Shown here: in pieces, positions 16,558 to 24,650 of the stretch
How the letters are laid out: every line of letters begins with the position of its first letter
How positions within the stretch are numbered: the stretch's first letter is position 1
Source of the DNA: Pseudomonadota bacterium
Lineage (GTDB): Bacteria > Pseudomonadota > Gammaproteobacteria > Burkholderiales > Burkholderiaceae_C
Assembly: GCA_963205125.1 (NCBI GenBank)
Contig: CAUJJO010000066.1
Coordinates: forward strand, 1 to 44,803
Length of the DNA stretch: 44,803 nucleotides
Direction: 5' to 3'
Translations under genes and position numbers: made by a program
Notes under the pieces: model-generated
Database searches by the model: none
What the model was told of the DNA's origin: nothing
The model's input: the letters and a program-made list of their open reading frames with translations, nothing else

Positions 16558-17874
16558 TCAGCCGACGATCGTCCCGCTGACCTCGCCAAGGCCGATGCGC
16601 ACTGCGCCGCTCTGCTGGCAGCAGGCGCGCAGCGTCAGCGTGTCGCCGTCCTGCAGGAAGCTGCGCTGCTCGCCGCCGGGCAGGGTGATCGGCGAGCGGC
16701 CGTTGCTGGAGAGCTCCATCAGCGAGCCGCGGCCGCCCGCGTCGGCGCCGGAGAGCGTGCCGCTGCCCAGCAGGTCGCCGGGCTGCAGGTTGCAGCCGTT
16801 GCTGGCGTGGTGCGTGAGCATCTGCGCCCAGGTCCAGTAGGCGTCGCTCATGTTCGATTGCGACAGCCGCATCGCGTTCTGGCCCGCGGCGCGCATCGCC
16901 GCGGTCTGCAGCCAGACCTCGAGCACGATGTCGATCGCGCCGGCGGCGCGGTTGAAGGCGCCGTCCAGGTAGGGCAGCGGCTGCGGGTCGCCCGCAGGCC
17001 GCGTGAAAGGCCGGCGGAAGGGGGCCAGCGCCTCCATCGTCACGATCCACGGCGAGATCGAGCTCGCGAAGTTCTTCGCCAGGAAGGGCCCGAGCGGCTG
17101 GTATTCCCAGGCCTGGATGTCGCGCGCCGACCAGTCGTTGAGCAGCACGAGGCCGAAGAGCGCATCCTCGGCTTCGGCGATCGGCACCGCTTGGCCCTGC
17201 GCGTTGGCGCGGCCGACGATCGCGCCGACCTCGAGCTCGTAGTCGAGCTTGGCCGAGGGCCCGAAGACGGGCGCGCTCGCCCCGGGCGCCATCGTCTGGC
17301 CGTGCGGGCGCTTGACGGGGCCCGAGAGGCCGATGCTCGAGGCGCGGCCGTGGTAGCCGATCGGCACCCACTTGTAGTTGGGCAGGAGCGGGTTGTCGGG
17401 GCGGAAGAGCTTGCCGATGGTGGTCGCGTGGTGGATGCCGGCGTAGAAATCGGTGTAGTCGCCGATGCGGCAGGGCAGCGCCATCGCGCAGGCCGACTGC
17501 GGCAGCAGGCAGAGCTCGAGGAACGGCGCCTGCAGGCTGTCCGCGGCCAGGGCAGCCGAGAGCGCGGCGCGCATGCGGCTCCAGGCCGGGGCGCCCAGCG
17601 CCATGAAGGCGTTGAGGTCGCCCGCGGCCAAGGGCTCCAGCAGCGGCGACACCGCATCGGGCCAGGGCGACTGCTCGCTGGCGAGCTTCAGGTCCAGCAC
17701 CTGGTCGCCGATGGCCACGCCGATGCGAAAGGCCTCGTCGCTGCCGGCACGCCGAAAGCGCCCATAGGGCAGGTTCTGGATGGGGAAGTCGGTCGCGCCG
17801 TCGTTGGCGCTCTCGACCCAGGAGCGCAGCGCCGGGTCGTGCGTCGCGTTGGTCAGGTCGGTTCGTGTGCTCAT
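16558..17874 (-). CDS. fahA: Fumarylacetoacetase
   Basis: 438 aa enzyme that cleaves 4-fumarylacetoacetate to fumarate and acetoacetate, the last step of homogentisate breakdown. Recognisable segments: PYGRFR near the N-terminus, YTDFYAGIHHATTIGKLFRP, WVPIGYHGRASSI, LDYELEVGAIVG, LNDWSARDIQAWEYQPLGPF, and the C-terminal LLGSGTLSG. The start MSTRTDLTNA at 17874 has GAAGG upstream; extension to 17982 would run into hmgA. It is the last gene of the minus-strand operon, 17 bp after hmgA. The isomerase (maleylacetoacetate isomerase) needed between HmgA and FahA is not in the window. Confidence 0.96.
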   Translation of the reverse strand: MSTRTDLTNATHDPALRSWVESANDGATDFPIQNLPYGRFRRAGSDEAFRIGVAIGDQVLDLKLASEQSPWPDAVSPLLEPLAAGDLNAFMALGAPAWSRMRAALSAALAADSLQAPFLELCLLPQSACAMALPCRIGDYTDFYAGIHHATTIGKLFRPDNPLLPNYKWVPIGYHGRASSIGLSGPVKRPHGQTMAPGASAPVFGPSAKLDYELEVGAIVGRANAQGQAVPIAEAEDALFGLVLLNDWSARDIQAWEYQPLGPFLAKNFASSISPWIVTMEALAPFRRPFTRPAGDPQPLPYLDGAFNRAAGAIDIVLEVWLQTAAMRAAGQNAMRLSQSNMSDAYWTWAQMLTHHASNGCNLQPGDLLGSGTLSGADAGGRGSLMELSSNGRSPITLPGGEQRSFLQDGDTLTLRACCQQSGAVRIGLGEVSGTIVG

Positions 17875-17891
17875 CGTGCGGCCTTCGCGGT

Positions 17892-19184
17892 TCAGGGCTG
17901 GAAGCGGTCGGCCAGCGGCGCCCAGCAGGATGCGTAGTCTGCATCCAGCGCACCGCCGCGCAGCGCGAACTCGGTGCAGCAAAAACGCCAGCGGCTCTCG
18001 AACATGAAGGCCAGCGTGTCGTCCAGCTTGTGCGGAACGAGCGCTGCGCTCGACGCCTTCTCGAAGGCCTCGGCATCCGGGCCGTGCGGCACCATCGCGT
18101 TGTGCAGGCTCATGCCGCCGGGCTTGAAGCCCTCGGGCTTGGCGTCGTACTGCCCATGCACCAAGCCCATGAACTCGCTCATGACGTTGCGGTGGTACCA
18201 GGGCGGGCGGAAGGTGTCCTCGGCGACCATCCAGCGCGGCGGGAAGATCACGAAGTCGCAGTTGGCCACGCCCGGGGTGTCGCTCGGGCTCGTGAGCACG
18301 GTGAAGATCGACGGGTCGGGGTGGTCGACGCTGATCGAGCCGATCGTCATGAAGTTCGCGGTGTCGTACTTCATCGGCACCAGGTTGCCGTGCCAGGCGA
18401 CGACGTTGAAGGGGCTGGCCGCGACGCGCGTGCGCCAGAAGGCGCCGCCGAACTTGCGCACGATCTCCATCGGCTGCGGGTCGGCGTCGAACGCGGCCGC
18501 CGGCGCCTGGAAGTCGCGCGCGTTGGCCAGGCCGTTGCTGCCGATCGGCCCGAGCTCGGGCAGGCGGAAGTGCGCGCCGTAGTTCTCGCAGACGTAGGCG
18601 CGGCTCGCCCCCTGCACCAGCACCTGGAAGACGAGGCCGCGCGGGATGAGCGCGATCTCGCCCGGCCGCAGCGCGAGCACGCCAAGCTCGGTGCGGATCG
18701 TCAGCGCCCCTTCCTGCGGCACGATCAGCATCTCGCCGTCGGCGTTGACGAAAGCGCGTTCCATGCTGCGATTGATCAGCACCAGGTGCGCGGCAATGCC
18801 GACCTGCGCGTCGGCGTCGCCGTTGACGACGATGGTGTGCACGCCGTCGACGAAGTCGAGTGCGCGGTCGGTCGGCACCGGCACCGGGTTCCAGCGCAGC
18901 GGGTCGGGCGGCGTGACGACGCCCATCGCGGCGCCGGTCTTCCAGGTCGCGTGCGGCATGGCCTCGTGCGCGATGCCCGCGACCGCCACACCAGGCTGGC
19001 GCCGGTACATCCAGGTGCGCCGGTTGGCCGCGCGCGGCGCAGTGAAGGCCGTGCCCGAGAGCAGTTCGGCGTAGAGGCCGCGGGCGACCTTCTGCGGGCT
19101 GTTGCGGCCGATCGGCAGCGTGCCGGGGACGGCCTCGCTCGCAAACTCGTTGCCAAAGCCGCTCTGGTAGCGCAGTTCGTTCAC
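17892..19184 (-). CDS. hmgA: Homogentisate 1,2-dioxygenase
   Basis: 430 aa non-haem iron(II) dioxygenase that opens the ring of homogentisate to give 4-maleylacetoacetate. The length is as expected, and the family N-terminus (YQSGFGNEFASEA) and the metal-binding region near the C-terminus (PPWYHRNVMSEFMGLVHG, with the HNAMVPHGPDAEAFEKA segment) are intact. The start codon is GTG at 19182-19184 and overlaps the TGA of the DUF2783 gene (GTGA), indicating coupled translation. The gene belongs to the operon running from 22015 down to 16558 and is probably controlled by the divergent IclR regulator. Confidence 0.97.
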   Translation of the reverse strand: MNELRYQSGFGNEFASEAVPGTLPIGRNSPQKVARGLYAELLSGTAFTAPRAANRRTWMYRRQPGVAVAGIAHEAMPHATWKTGAAMGVVTPPDPLRWNPVPVPTDRALDFVDGVHTIVVNGDADAQVGIAAHLVLINRSMERAFVNADGEMLIVPQEGALTIRTELGVLALRPGEIALIPRGLVFQVLVQGASRAYVCENYGAHFRLPELGPIGSNGLANARDFQAPAAAFDADPQPMEIVRKFGGAFWRTRVAASPFNVVAWHGNLVPMKYDTANFMTIGSISVDHPDPSIFTVLTSPSDTPGVANCDFVIFPPRWMVAEDTFRPPWYHRNVMSEFMGLVHGQYDAKPEGFKPGGMSLHNAMVPHGPDAEAFEKASSAALVPHKLDDTLAFMFESRWRFCCTEFALRGGALDADYASCWAPLADRFQP

Positions 19185-19396
19185 TGGGGTGCTCCTTCCA
19201 TCGTCCGGTCGAGGTTGCCGCGCGCGGCGGCCAGCGCCGCCTGCAGCACCTCGAAGCGGCCGACCTGGTTGGCGAGGATCAGCACCAGGCGCGCGTTGAG
19301 GTCGTGGCTCTGTTCGGTCGTGAGATCCTGGTGGGCGCTCAGCAGCGTCTCGTAGAAGTCGTCCGGACGCTCGATGCAGGGTTCGGTCTTGAGCAT
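19181..19396 (-). CDS. Small DUF2783 protein, possible hydroxylase coupling protein
   Basis: 71 aa acidic/helical protein (DDFYETLLSAHQDLT, ARLVLILANQVGRFEVLQAA) of the DUF2783 type. It sits 2 bp after the FAD monooxygenase and overlaps hmgA by 4 bp, so it is made together with both. In Pseudomonas putida U, 3-hydroxyphenylacetate 6-hydroxylase consists of a flavoprotein (MhaA) and a small coupling protein (MhaB). Size and position suggest that this protein does the same job here; this is inference, since I cannot compare the sequences. Confidence 0.85.
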   Translation of the reverse strand: MLKTEPCIERPDDFYETLLSAHQDLTTEQSHDLNARLVLILANQVGRFEVLQAALAAARGNLDRTMEGAPQ

Positions 19397-19398
19397 GT

Positions 19399-21045
19399 TC
19401 AGGCCTTGGCGAGGGCGTGGTCGATCGCGGCGCGCACGGCCGCCGCGGTGGGGGCGCGCCAGCGGGCAGCGACGTGGTGGTCGGGGCGGATCAGGTAGCC
19501 GGTGCCCGGCCGCGCGTCGTAGCGCAGCGCGGCCAGGCCCTCGCTGTCCTGCAGGCCTTGCGTGCCGATCTCGAGCACCTGCACGCCCAGGTCGGCGGCC
19601 CAGGTCGGCGCCGGGCCGAACACGAGCAGCGTGAAGCCCTCGCCCAGCTCGCGCAGCAGCCAGACCTTGCGACCGTCCCGGGTCATCGGCGCGTCGGCCG
19701 CGACCGCGCCGGGCCGCGTGAGCGAGCCGAAGCCGTCGCTGTCGGCGGTGTTGAGCATCGAGCCGTCGAGTGTGGCCGGCACCGAGAGCCGCCCGCTGTT
19801 GACGATGCGGCGCGCGAACTCGTACTCGCGCGCCAGGCCCAGCACCGCGTCGCGGAAGATGCGGCTGGCCTCGCTCTTGGGCGTGATGAAGTCGGTGGCG
19901 CGCGTGCTGTTCAGGATGTTCTCGTCGGCCGCGTACTCGCGCTCGCTGGCGTAGCTGTCCAGCAGTACATCGGGCGCCTGGCCGCGCAGCACGGCGTCGA
20001 GCTTCCACGCAAGGTTCTCGGCATCCTGCACGCCCGAGTTCGCGCCGCGCGCGCCGAAGGGCGAGACGCCGTGTGCCGAGTCGCCGGCAAAGAGCACGCG
20101 CCCGTGCCGGAAGCGGTCCATGCGCAGGCAGGCGAAGGTGTAGATGCTCGCCCACTCCAGCGTGAACGGCACCTCGCGCTTGAAGCCCTGGCGCAAGAGC
20201 GCCTGCACGCGCGGCAGGATGCGCTCGGGCTTCCTCTCCTCGTCGGGGTCGGCGTCCCAGCCGAGCTGGAAGTCGATGCGCCAGACGTTGTCGGCCTGCT
20301 TGTGCAGCAGCACCGACTGCCCGCGGTGGAACGGCGGGTCGAACCAGTACCAGCGCTCGGTGGCGTCGTTCGGGAACAGCGGCCCGGGCAGCTTCAGGTC
20401 GGCGATCAGGAAGCGGTCGCGGAAGATGCGGCCCTTGCTCTCCTGGCCGAGCATGCCGCGCAGCGGCGAGCGCGAGCCATCGCAGGCCGCAACGTAGGAC
20501 GCCGTGATCGTGTACGGCCCATCGGGCGTGTCGATCGCGAGCGTGACGCGCTCCCCGTCCTGCGCGAGCGCCGTGACCTTGTTCTTCCAGCGGATCTCGA
20601 GATTCGGCAGCTCGGCTGCACGTTCGGCGAGAAAGCCCTCGGCGTAGTACTGCTGCAGGTTGATGAAGGCCGGCCGCTCGTGGCCGGGCTCGGGCAGCAG
20701 GTCGAAGCTGTAGACCTCCTGGTCGCGGAAGAAGACGCGCCCGACGTTCCAGGACACGCCCTTGTCGACCATGCGCTGGCCGACGCCGATGCGGTCCCAG
20801 ATCTCCAGCGTGCGCTTGGCAAAGCAGATCGCGCGCGATCCGGTCGAGAGCCTGTGGTCGTCGTCCAGCAGCAGCACGCGCTGCCCGCGCTGCGCCAGGT
20901 CGATCGCCAGCGTCAGCCCGATCGGGCCGGCGCCGACGACGACGACCGGGTGGTGCGCCGGCGAGGCCGCCGACTGGTCCGCACTCTTGCGGTATTCGAA
21001 CTCGAGCTTCTGGTAGTCGATGTCCGGGGTCGCTGTCTCGCTCAT
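19399..21045 (-). CDS. FAD-dependent aromatic hydroxylase (MhpA/MhaA-like)
   Basis: 548 aa class A flavoprotein monooxygenase. The FAD-binding GAGPIG fold is at residues 38-43 within a VVVVGAGPIGLTLAIDLAQ strand-loop-helix. The second FAD motif, FAGDSAHGVSPFGARGAN, has its GD at 321-322, and a C-terminal thioredoxin-like domain follows, as in phenol and 3-(3-hydroxyphenyl)propionate hydroxylases. It would use NAD(P)H and O2 to hydroxylate a phenolic substrate. Lying directly upstream of hmgA/fahA, it most likely makes homogentisate, for example from 3-hydroxyphenylacetate; the substrate is inferred from context. Separated by 2 bp from the DUF2783 gene and by 7 bp from the MBL-fold gene. Confidence 0.9.
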   Translation of the reverse strand: MSETATPDIDYQKLEFEYRKSADQSAASPAHHPVVVVGAGPIGLTLAIDLAQRGQRVLLLDDDHRLSTGSRAICFAKRTLEIWDRIGVGQRMVDKGVSWNVGRVFFRDQEVYSFDLLPEPGHERPAFINLQQYYAEGFLAERAAELPNLEIRWKNKVTALAQDGERVTLAIDTPDGPYTITASYVAACDGSRSPLRGMLGQESKGRIFRDRFLIADLKLPGPLFPNDATERWYWFDPPFHRGQSVLLHKQADNVWRIDFQLGWDADPDEERKPERILPRVQALLRQGFKREVPFTLEWASIYTFACLRMDRFRHGRVLFAGDSAHGVSPFGARGANSGVQDAENLAWKLDAVLRGQAPDVLLDSYASEREYAADENILNSTRATDFITPKSEASRIFRDAVLGLAREYEFARRIVNSGRLSVPATLDGSMLNTADSDGFGSLTRPGAVAADAPMTRDGRKVWLLRELGEGFTLLVFGPAPTWAADLGVQVLEIGTQGLQDSEGLAALRYDARPGTGYLIRPDHHVAARWRAPTAAAVRAAIDHALAKA

Positions 21046-21052
21046 TCCGACC

Positions 21053-22015
21053 TCAGCCTTCCAGCGTCTTCCACATCTCGAGGTCGCGCTCGGCGGTCCA
21101 GATGCGCGGGTCGGCGTACTTCGTCGCCTCGTCGTAGGCGCGCGTCACGTCGAAGGGCATGCAGTGGTCGAAGATCACCCAGTGCCCGTACTTCGGGCGC
21201 ACGGCGTCGACGGTCTCGCGGTAGACGGCCTTCAGGTCCTTGCCGGCAGCGGCACCGGCCTTGACGGCGCCGAAGACGTCGGCGATGAAGGCGCGCGTGC
21301 CGGCCAGGCCCGCGGCCACCTCGGCCTCGGTCTGCAGCGCCGCGCCGCGGCCGGGGACGAGCTTGGCGGGCTTCAGCGCCGCGATGTTGTCCAGCGTCTG
21401 CGGCCAGTCCTGGAAGTAGGCGTCGCCGGCGTAGGGCGTGGCGCCGTACTCGACCAGGTCGCCGCTGAAGAGGATGCGCTCCTTCGGCAGCCAGACGACG
21501 GTGTCGCCCTTGGTGTGGCCGCGGCCGAGCTGCAGGATCTGCACCTCGAGCTGGCCCAGCCACAACGTCATCCTGCCGGTGAAGGTGAGCGTCGGCCAGG
21601 TCAGGCCCGGGGGCACGCTCTCGACGGCGCGGAAGAGCCGCGGGAAGCGGCCGATCTCGCTGGCCTTGTCCTGCTCGCCGCGCTCGCGGATCATGGCCAG
21701 CGTGTCCTCGCTGGCGATGACGTGGTCGGCGCCGTAGGCCGAGGCGCCCAGCACGCGCACCGCGTGGTAGTGGCTCAGCACCACGTAGCGGATCGGCTTG
21801 TCGGTGACCTCGCGGATGCGGCGGATCACGTCCTGCGCCATCACCGGCGTGGCCTGGGTGTCGATCACCATCACCGCGTCGTCGCCGATCACGATGCCGG
21901 TGTTGGGGTCGCCTTCGGCGGTGTAGGCGTAGGCGTGCTCGGAGAGCTTGGTGAAGCTGACCTTCTTCTCTTCGAGGTCGGCCTGGCTGGCGAAGGCTTT
22001 GGTCGGGGTGTTCAC
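21053..22015 (-). CDS. MBL-fold hydrolase with altered metal motif
   Basis: 320 aa metallo-beta-lactamase-fold protein, first gene of the homogentisate operon. The usual HxHxDH motif reads H82-Y-H84-A-V86-R87, so the Asp and the third His are replaced. The other ligand-bearing loops remain (GRGHTKGDTVVWLP; ILFSGDLVEYG; a late IFDHCMPFD). It may bind one metal ion, or bind metal differently. A role in hydrolysing a thioester or lactone intermediate of the pathway is possible but unproven. The start is GTG at 22013-22015, with no ATG nearby and a weak ribosome-binding site. A heptanucleotide repeat lies just upstream. Confidence 0.87.
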   Translation of the reverse strand: MNTPTKAFASQADLEEKKVSFTKLSEHAYAYTAEGDPNTGIVIGDDAVMVIDTQATPVMAQDVIRRIREVTDKPIRYVVLSHYHAVRVLGASAYGADHVIASEDTLAMIRERGEQDKASEIGRFPRLFRAVESVPPGLTWPTLTFTGRMTLWLGQLEVQILQLGRGHTKGDTVVWLPKERILFSGDLVEYGATPYAGDAYFQDWPQTLDNIAALKPAKLVPGRGAALQTEAEVAAGLAGTRAFIADVFGAVKAGAAAGKDLKAVYRETVDAVRPKYGHWVIFDHCMPFDVTRAYDEATKYADPRIWTAERDLEMWKTLEG

Positions 22016-22029
22016 GATGCGGGCGTCCA

Positions 22030-22057
22030 GGTTCAGGGTTCAGGGTTCAGGGTTCAG
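22030..22057. repeat. Four GGTTCAG heptamers
   Basis: Four exact 7-bp units directly upstream (minus strand) of the MBL-gene start, in the 5' leader of the homogentisate operon. Copy-number change would alter the spacing between promoter and start codon. Confidence 0.9.
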
Positions 22058-22112
22058 GGCGAGAGAGGGATCGTTCGCTTTCTGGTTCGTTTTCTGGCAG
22101 AAGCTTGATTCT

Positions 22113-22139
22113 AGTCAGAACATTTGTTAATGTCTAACT
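22113..22139. promoter_or_regulatory. Probable IclR operator between regulator and homogentisate operon
   Basis: Imperfect dyad AGTCAGAACAT-TTGTTA-ATGTCTAACT in an AT-rich patch that stands out from the GC-rich surroundings, in the 147-bp divergent intergenic region. Its place suggests the binding site of the IclR regulator encoded at 22163. Inference from symmetry and position. Confidence 0.5.
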
Positions 22140-22162
22140 GGTTCGCTTAAGTACAACTACGC

Positions 22163-22954
22163 ATGTTCACAAGCTCCAGCCCCGCCGCGATCGAAGATGT
22201 GCGTCCGCAGCGCGGCATCCAGAGCATCGAGGTCGGCGGCCGGCTGCTGCTGGCGCTGGCCGCCGCGGGCCGGCCGATGGCGCTCAAGGAACTGGCGCAG
22301 GCCGCGGACATGACGCCGCCCAAGGCGCACCCCTACCTGGTGAGCTTCGGCAAGCTCGGCCTGATCGCGCAGGAGGCCGGCAGCGGCCGCTACGGCCTGG
22401 GCCCGCAGGCGATGCAGATCGGGCTCATCAGCCTGCAGCAGTACGAGCCGCTGCGCCTGGCCACGGCGCGGCTGCCCGAGCTCGCGCGCCAGCTCGGGCA
22501 CCTGGTGGCGATCGCCGTCTGGGGCGACCAGGGGCCGACCATCGTGCGCACCGAGGCGCCGCCGGTGCCGCTCTACGTCGACATGCGCCACGGCAGCGTG
22601 ATGAGCCTGCGCGGCACCGCCACCGGCCGCCTGTTCGCCGCCTTCCTGCCCGAGGCCCTGGTGCAGGAGGCGCTCGCCGCCGCACCCGTGGACGCGGCGA
22701 CGCAGGCGGCCTTCCAGCGCGAGGTCGCGGCCACGCGGCGCAGCGGCCTGGCCCACGCCGTCGACTCGGTGCTGGCCGGCGTCAGCGCGCTCGCAGCCCC
22801 GGTGTTCGACGCCGGCGGGGCCCTGGTGCTTGCGCTGACGGTGATCGGGCCCGGTGCGACACTGGACACCGGCCCGGCGGCGGCGCCGGCCCGGCTGCTG
22901 CGCGAGGCCGCCGCGCAGCTCACCGCGCAGCTGGGCGGCCCATGGCGCCCATGA
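22163..22954 (+). CDS. IclR-family transcriptional regulator of the homogentisate operon
   Basis: 263 aa regulator. An N-terminal winged helix-turn-helix (about 18-80: SIEVGGRLLLALAAAGRPMALKEL, KAHPYLVSFGKLGLI) is followed by the IclR effector domain (about 90-258), with the family segments RGTATGRLFAAFLP and AVDSVLAGVSALAAPVFD. Divergent from the aromatic operon, it most likely senses homogentisate or its precursor and controls that operon and itself. The ATG at 22163 gives an N-terminal tail of about 15 residues; the start could be a little later. Its stop overlaps the start of a sigma-32-like promoter for cbpA. Confidence 0.93.
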   Translation: MFTSSSPAAIEDVRPQRGIQSIEVGGRLLLALAAAGRPMALKELAQAADMTPPKAHPYLVSFGKLGLIAQEAGSGRYGLGPQAMQIGLISLQQYEPLRLATARLPELARQLGHLVAIAVWGDQGPTIVRTEAPPVPLYVDMRHGSVMSLRGTATGRLFAAFLPEALVQEALAAAPVDAATQAAFQREVAATRRSGLAHAVDSVLAGVSALAAPVFDAGGALVLALTVIGPGATLDTGPAAAPARLLREAAAQLTAQLGGPWRP

Positions 22955-22957
22955 GGT

Positions 22958-22986
22958 CTTGAAAGCGCCGCCCTCGGTCGGCATCT
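22958..22986 (+). promoter_or_regulatory. Sigma-32-like heat-shock promoter of cbpA
   Basis: CTTGAAA at 22958-22964, a 14-bp spacer, then CGGCATCT at 22979-22986, compared with the RpoH consensus CTTGAAA-N13-15-CCCCATNT: a perfect -35 and 6 of 8 at -10. Transcription would start near 22993, about 20 nt before the cbpA GTG. Confidence 0.55.
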
Positions 22987-23011
22987 GCCAAGGTCTGGGA
23001 GAACCGTCATC

Positions 23012-24013
23012 GTGGAGTTCAAGGACTACTACCAGGTGCTGGGCGTTGCGCGCGACGCCAGCGCCGAGCAGATCAAGAAGGCCTACCGGGGCCTGGCGCG
23101 CAAGTACCACCCGGACGTGAGCAAGGAGCCCGACGCCGCCGCGCGCATGAGCGAGGTGAACGAGGCGCACACCGTGCTCTCCGACCCCGAGAAGCGCGCC
23201 GCCTACGACGCCATCGGCCAGGGCCGGCGCCAGGGCGAGGCCTTCACGCCGCCGCCGGGCTGGGACGCCGGCTTCGAGTTCAGCGGCCGCGGCTTCGACG
23301 AGGGCGGGCAGGACTTCAGCGACTTCTTCGCCGAGCTCTTCGGCCAGGCCGCACGCGGCGCGCGCTCGCGAGGCCGCGCCCACGCCGGCCCGCGCGAGCA
23401 CGGCGCGCTGCGCGGCGAGGACCACCACGCGCGCGTGCTGCTGGATCTCGAGGACGCCTGGCGCGGCGCCACGCGGCAGGTCGAGCTGCGCACGCCGCAG
23501 CTGCAGCCCGACGGCCGCGCGCGCCTGGTCGAGCGCACGCTCGAGGTGCGCATCCCCGCGGGCGTCAAGCCCGGCCAGATGATCCGCTTAGCTGGCCAGG
23601 GCGGCGCGGGCCTAGGCGGTGCGCCGGCCGGCGACCTCTTCCTCGAAGTGCAGCTGCGCCCGCATGCGCGCTGGCGCTTCGATGGCCGCACGCTGGTGGC
23701 CGAGCTGCCGGTGGCGCCCTGGGAGGCCGCGCTTGGCGCGGTGCTGCCGGTGCAGCTGCCCGATGGCAGCACGCTCAAGCTGCGCGTGCCGGCCGACGCG
23801 CAGGCCGGCCGCGTCCTGCGCGTTCCGGGCAAGGGCTGGCCGGGCGCCGAGCGCGGCGACCTCGAGCTGGTCGTGCGCGTCGTGCTGCCCAGCGCCTGGG
23901 ACCCACGCGCCCGCGCCCACTACGAGCGCATGGCCGCCGAGCTGACCGACTTCGACGCCCGCCGCGTTGCCGCCGCCGAGAGCGAGCGCGCCGCTACGGA
24001 GAACACCCGATGA
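23012..24013 (+). CDS. cbpA: Curved-DNA-binding J-protein CbpA
   Basis: 333 aa DnaJ-type co-chaperone. J domain at residues 3-70 with H33-P34-D35, a Gly/Phe-rich region (about 80-115, including the DFFAELFG segment), and two C-terminal substrate-binding subdomains (about 140-310, RIPAGVKPGQMIRLAGQG, LRVPGKGWPG). It lacks the Cys-rich zinc region of DnaJ, which identifies the CbpA class. It works with DnaK and can bind curved DNA. The start is a GTG with GGGAGAA upstream; MEFKDYYQVLGV is the usual family N-terminus. The gene overlaps cbpM by ATGA and lies behind a sigma-32-like promoter. Confidence 0.95.
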   Translation: MEFKDYYQVLGVARDASAEQIKKAYRGLARKYHPDVSKEPDAAARMSEVNEAHTVLSDPEKRAAYDAIGQGRRQGEAFTPPPGWDAGFEFSGRGFDEGGQDFSDFFAELFGQAARGARSRGRAHAGPREHGALRGEDHHARVLLDLEDAWRGATRQVELRTPQLQPDGRARLVERTLEVRIPAGVKPGQMIRLAGQGGAGLGGAPAGDLFLEVQLRPHARWRFDGRTLVAELPVAPWEAALGAVLPVQLPDGSTLKLRVPADAQAGRVLRVPGKGWPGAERGDLELVVRVVLPSAWDPRARAHYERMAAELTDFDARRVAAAESERAATENTR

Positions 24014-24348
24014 TCCGCCACCCCCTGCCCCCGCTGCGCGTCGAGGCGATGCTCGACGACCTCTGGCTCGACATGGACGCCCTCTGCCGTGCCGCCGGCG
24101 TCGACGCCGGCTGGGTGCGCGCGCGCACCGCCGAAGGCCTGCTGCCGGCGCCGCTGCTGGGCGCGCGCGACGAGGACCGCTTCGACGCCACGCTGCTGCG
24201 CCGCGTGCGCCGCATGGCCCGGCTCGAGCGCGACTTCGACGCCGTGCCCGAGCTAGCCGCGCTGGTCGCCGACATGGAAGCCGAGATCGAGCGCCTGCGC
24301 CGGCGGCTGGAAGCACTCGCGGGCCTGGGTTGGGACCCGGAGCGCTGA
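24010..24348 (+). CDS. cbpM: Chaperone modulator CbpM
   Basis: 112 aa MerR-like helical protein that in E. coli binds the J domain of CbpA and inhibits it. Features: an N-terminal segment with MDALCRAAGVDAGWVRARTAEGL, an LLRRVRRMARLERDFDAVPELAALV helix region, and a C-terminal coiled coil (MEAEIERLRRRLEAL). The length is typical. ATGA overlap with cbpA means the pair is co-translated and stoichiometry is set by coupling. Confidence 0.93.
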   Translation: MIRHPLPPLRVEAMLDDLWLDMDALCRAAGVDAGWVRARTAEGLLPAPLLGARDEDRFDATLLRRVRRMARLERDFDAVPELAALVADMEAEIERLRRRLEALAGLGWDPER

Positions 24349-24367
24349 ATCCCAAGCAAGCATTTAA

Positions 24368-24385
24368 AATACAGAAATCTGTATT
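24368..24385. promoter_or_regulatory. vapBC operator palindrome
   Basis: Perfect dyad AATACAG-AAAT-CTGTATT in an AT-rich island, 22 bp before the VapB start and overlapping a likely -10 (TTAAAAT at 24364-24370). Expected to bind the VapBC complex for autorepression. The right half recurs as ATCTGTATT at 24557-24565, inside vapB. Confidence 0.7.
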
Positions 24386-24407
24386 GATGTTCTTCGTAGG
24401 GGGTGAA

Positions 24408-24647
24408 ATGAAGACCACGCTCGATCTGAACGACGCCTTGCTGATGCAGGCCAAGACCCTTGCCGCGCAGCAGCGGACGACGCTGACGCGCCTGATCGAA
24501 GAGGGCCTGGAACTGCGCATGCGCAGCCAGCGCGTGCGACCCGAGGCCGTGTCCATATCTGTATTTCACGGCAAGGGGGGCCTGGCCCACGGCCTCGACG
24601 GCACGAGCAACAAGGCCTTGTACGAGGCCGCCGAACAAGGCGAGTGA
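24408..24647 (+). CDS. vapB: VapB-type antitoxin
   Basis: 79 aa antitoxin. The N-terminus MKTTLDLNDALLMQAKTLA followed by TTLTRLIEEGLELR is a ribbon-helix-helix DNA-binding fold of the VapB type. The C-terminal tail (about 45-79) would wrap the toxin. The ATG at 24408 has AGGGGGTG just upstream. Only 3 bp separate its stop from the toxin start. Base composition of the promoter is AT-rich compared with neighbouring genes, in keeping with a mobile TA module. Confidence 0.88.
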   Translation: MKTTLDLNDALLMQAKTLAAQQRTTLTRLIEEGLELRMRSQRVRPEAVSISVFHGKGGLAHGLDGTSNKALYEAAEQGE

Positions 24648-24650
24648 GCG

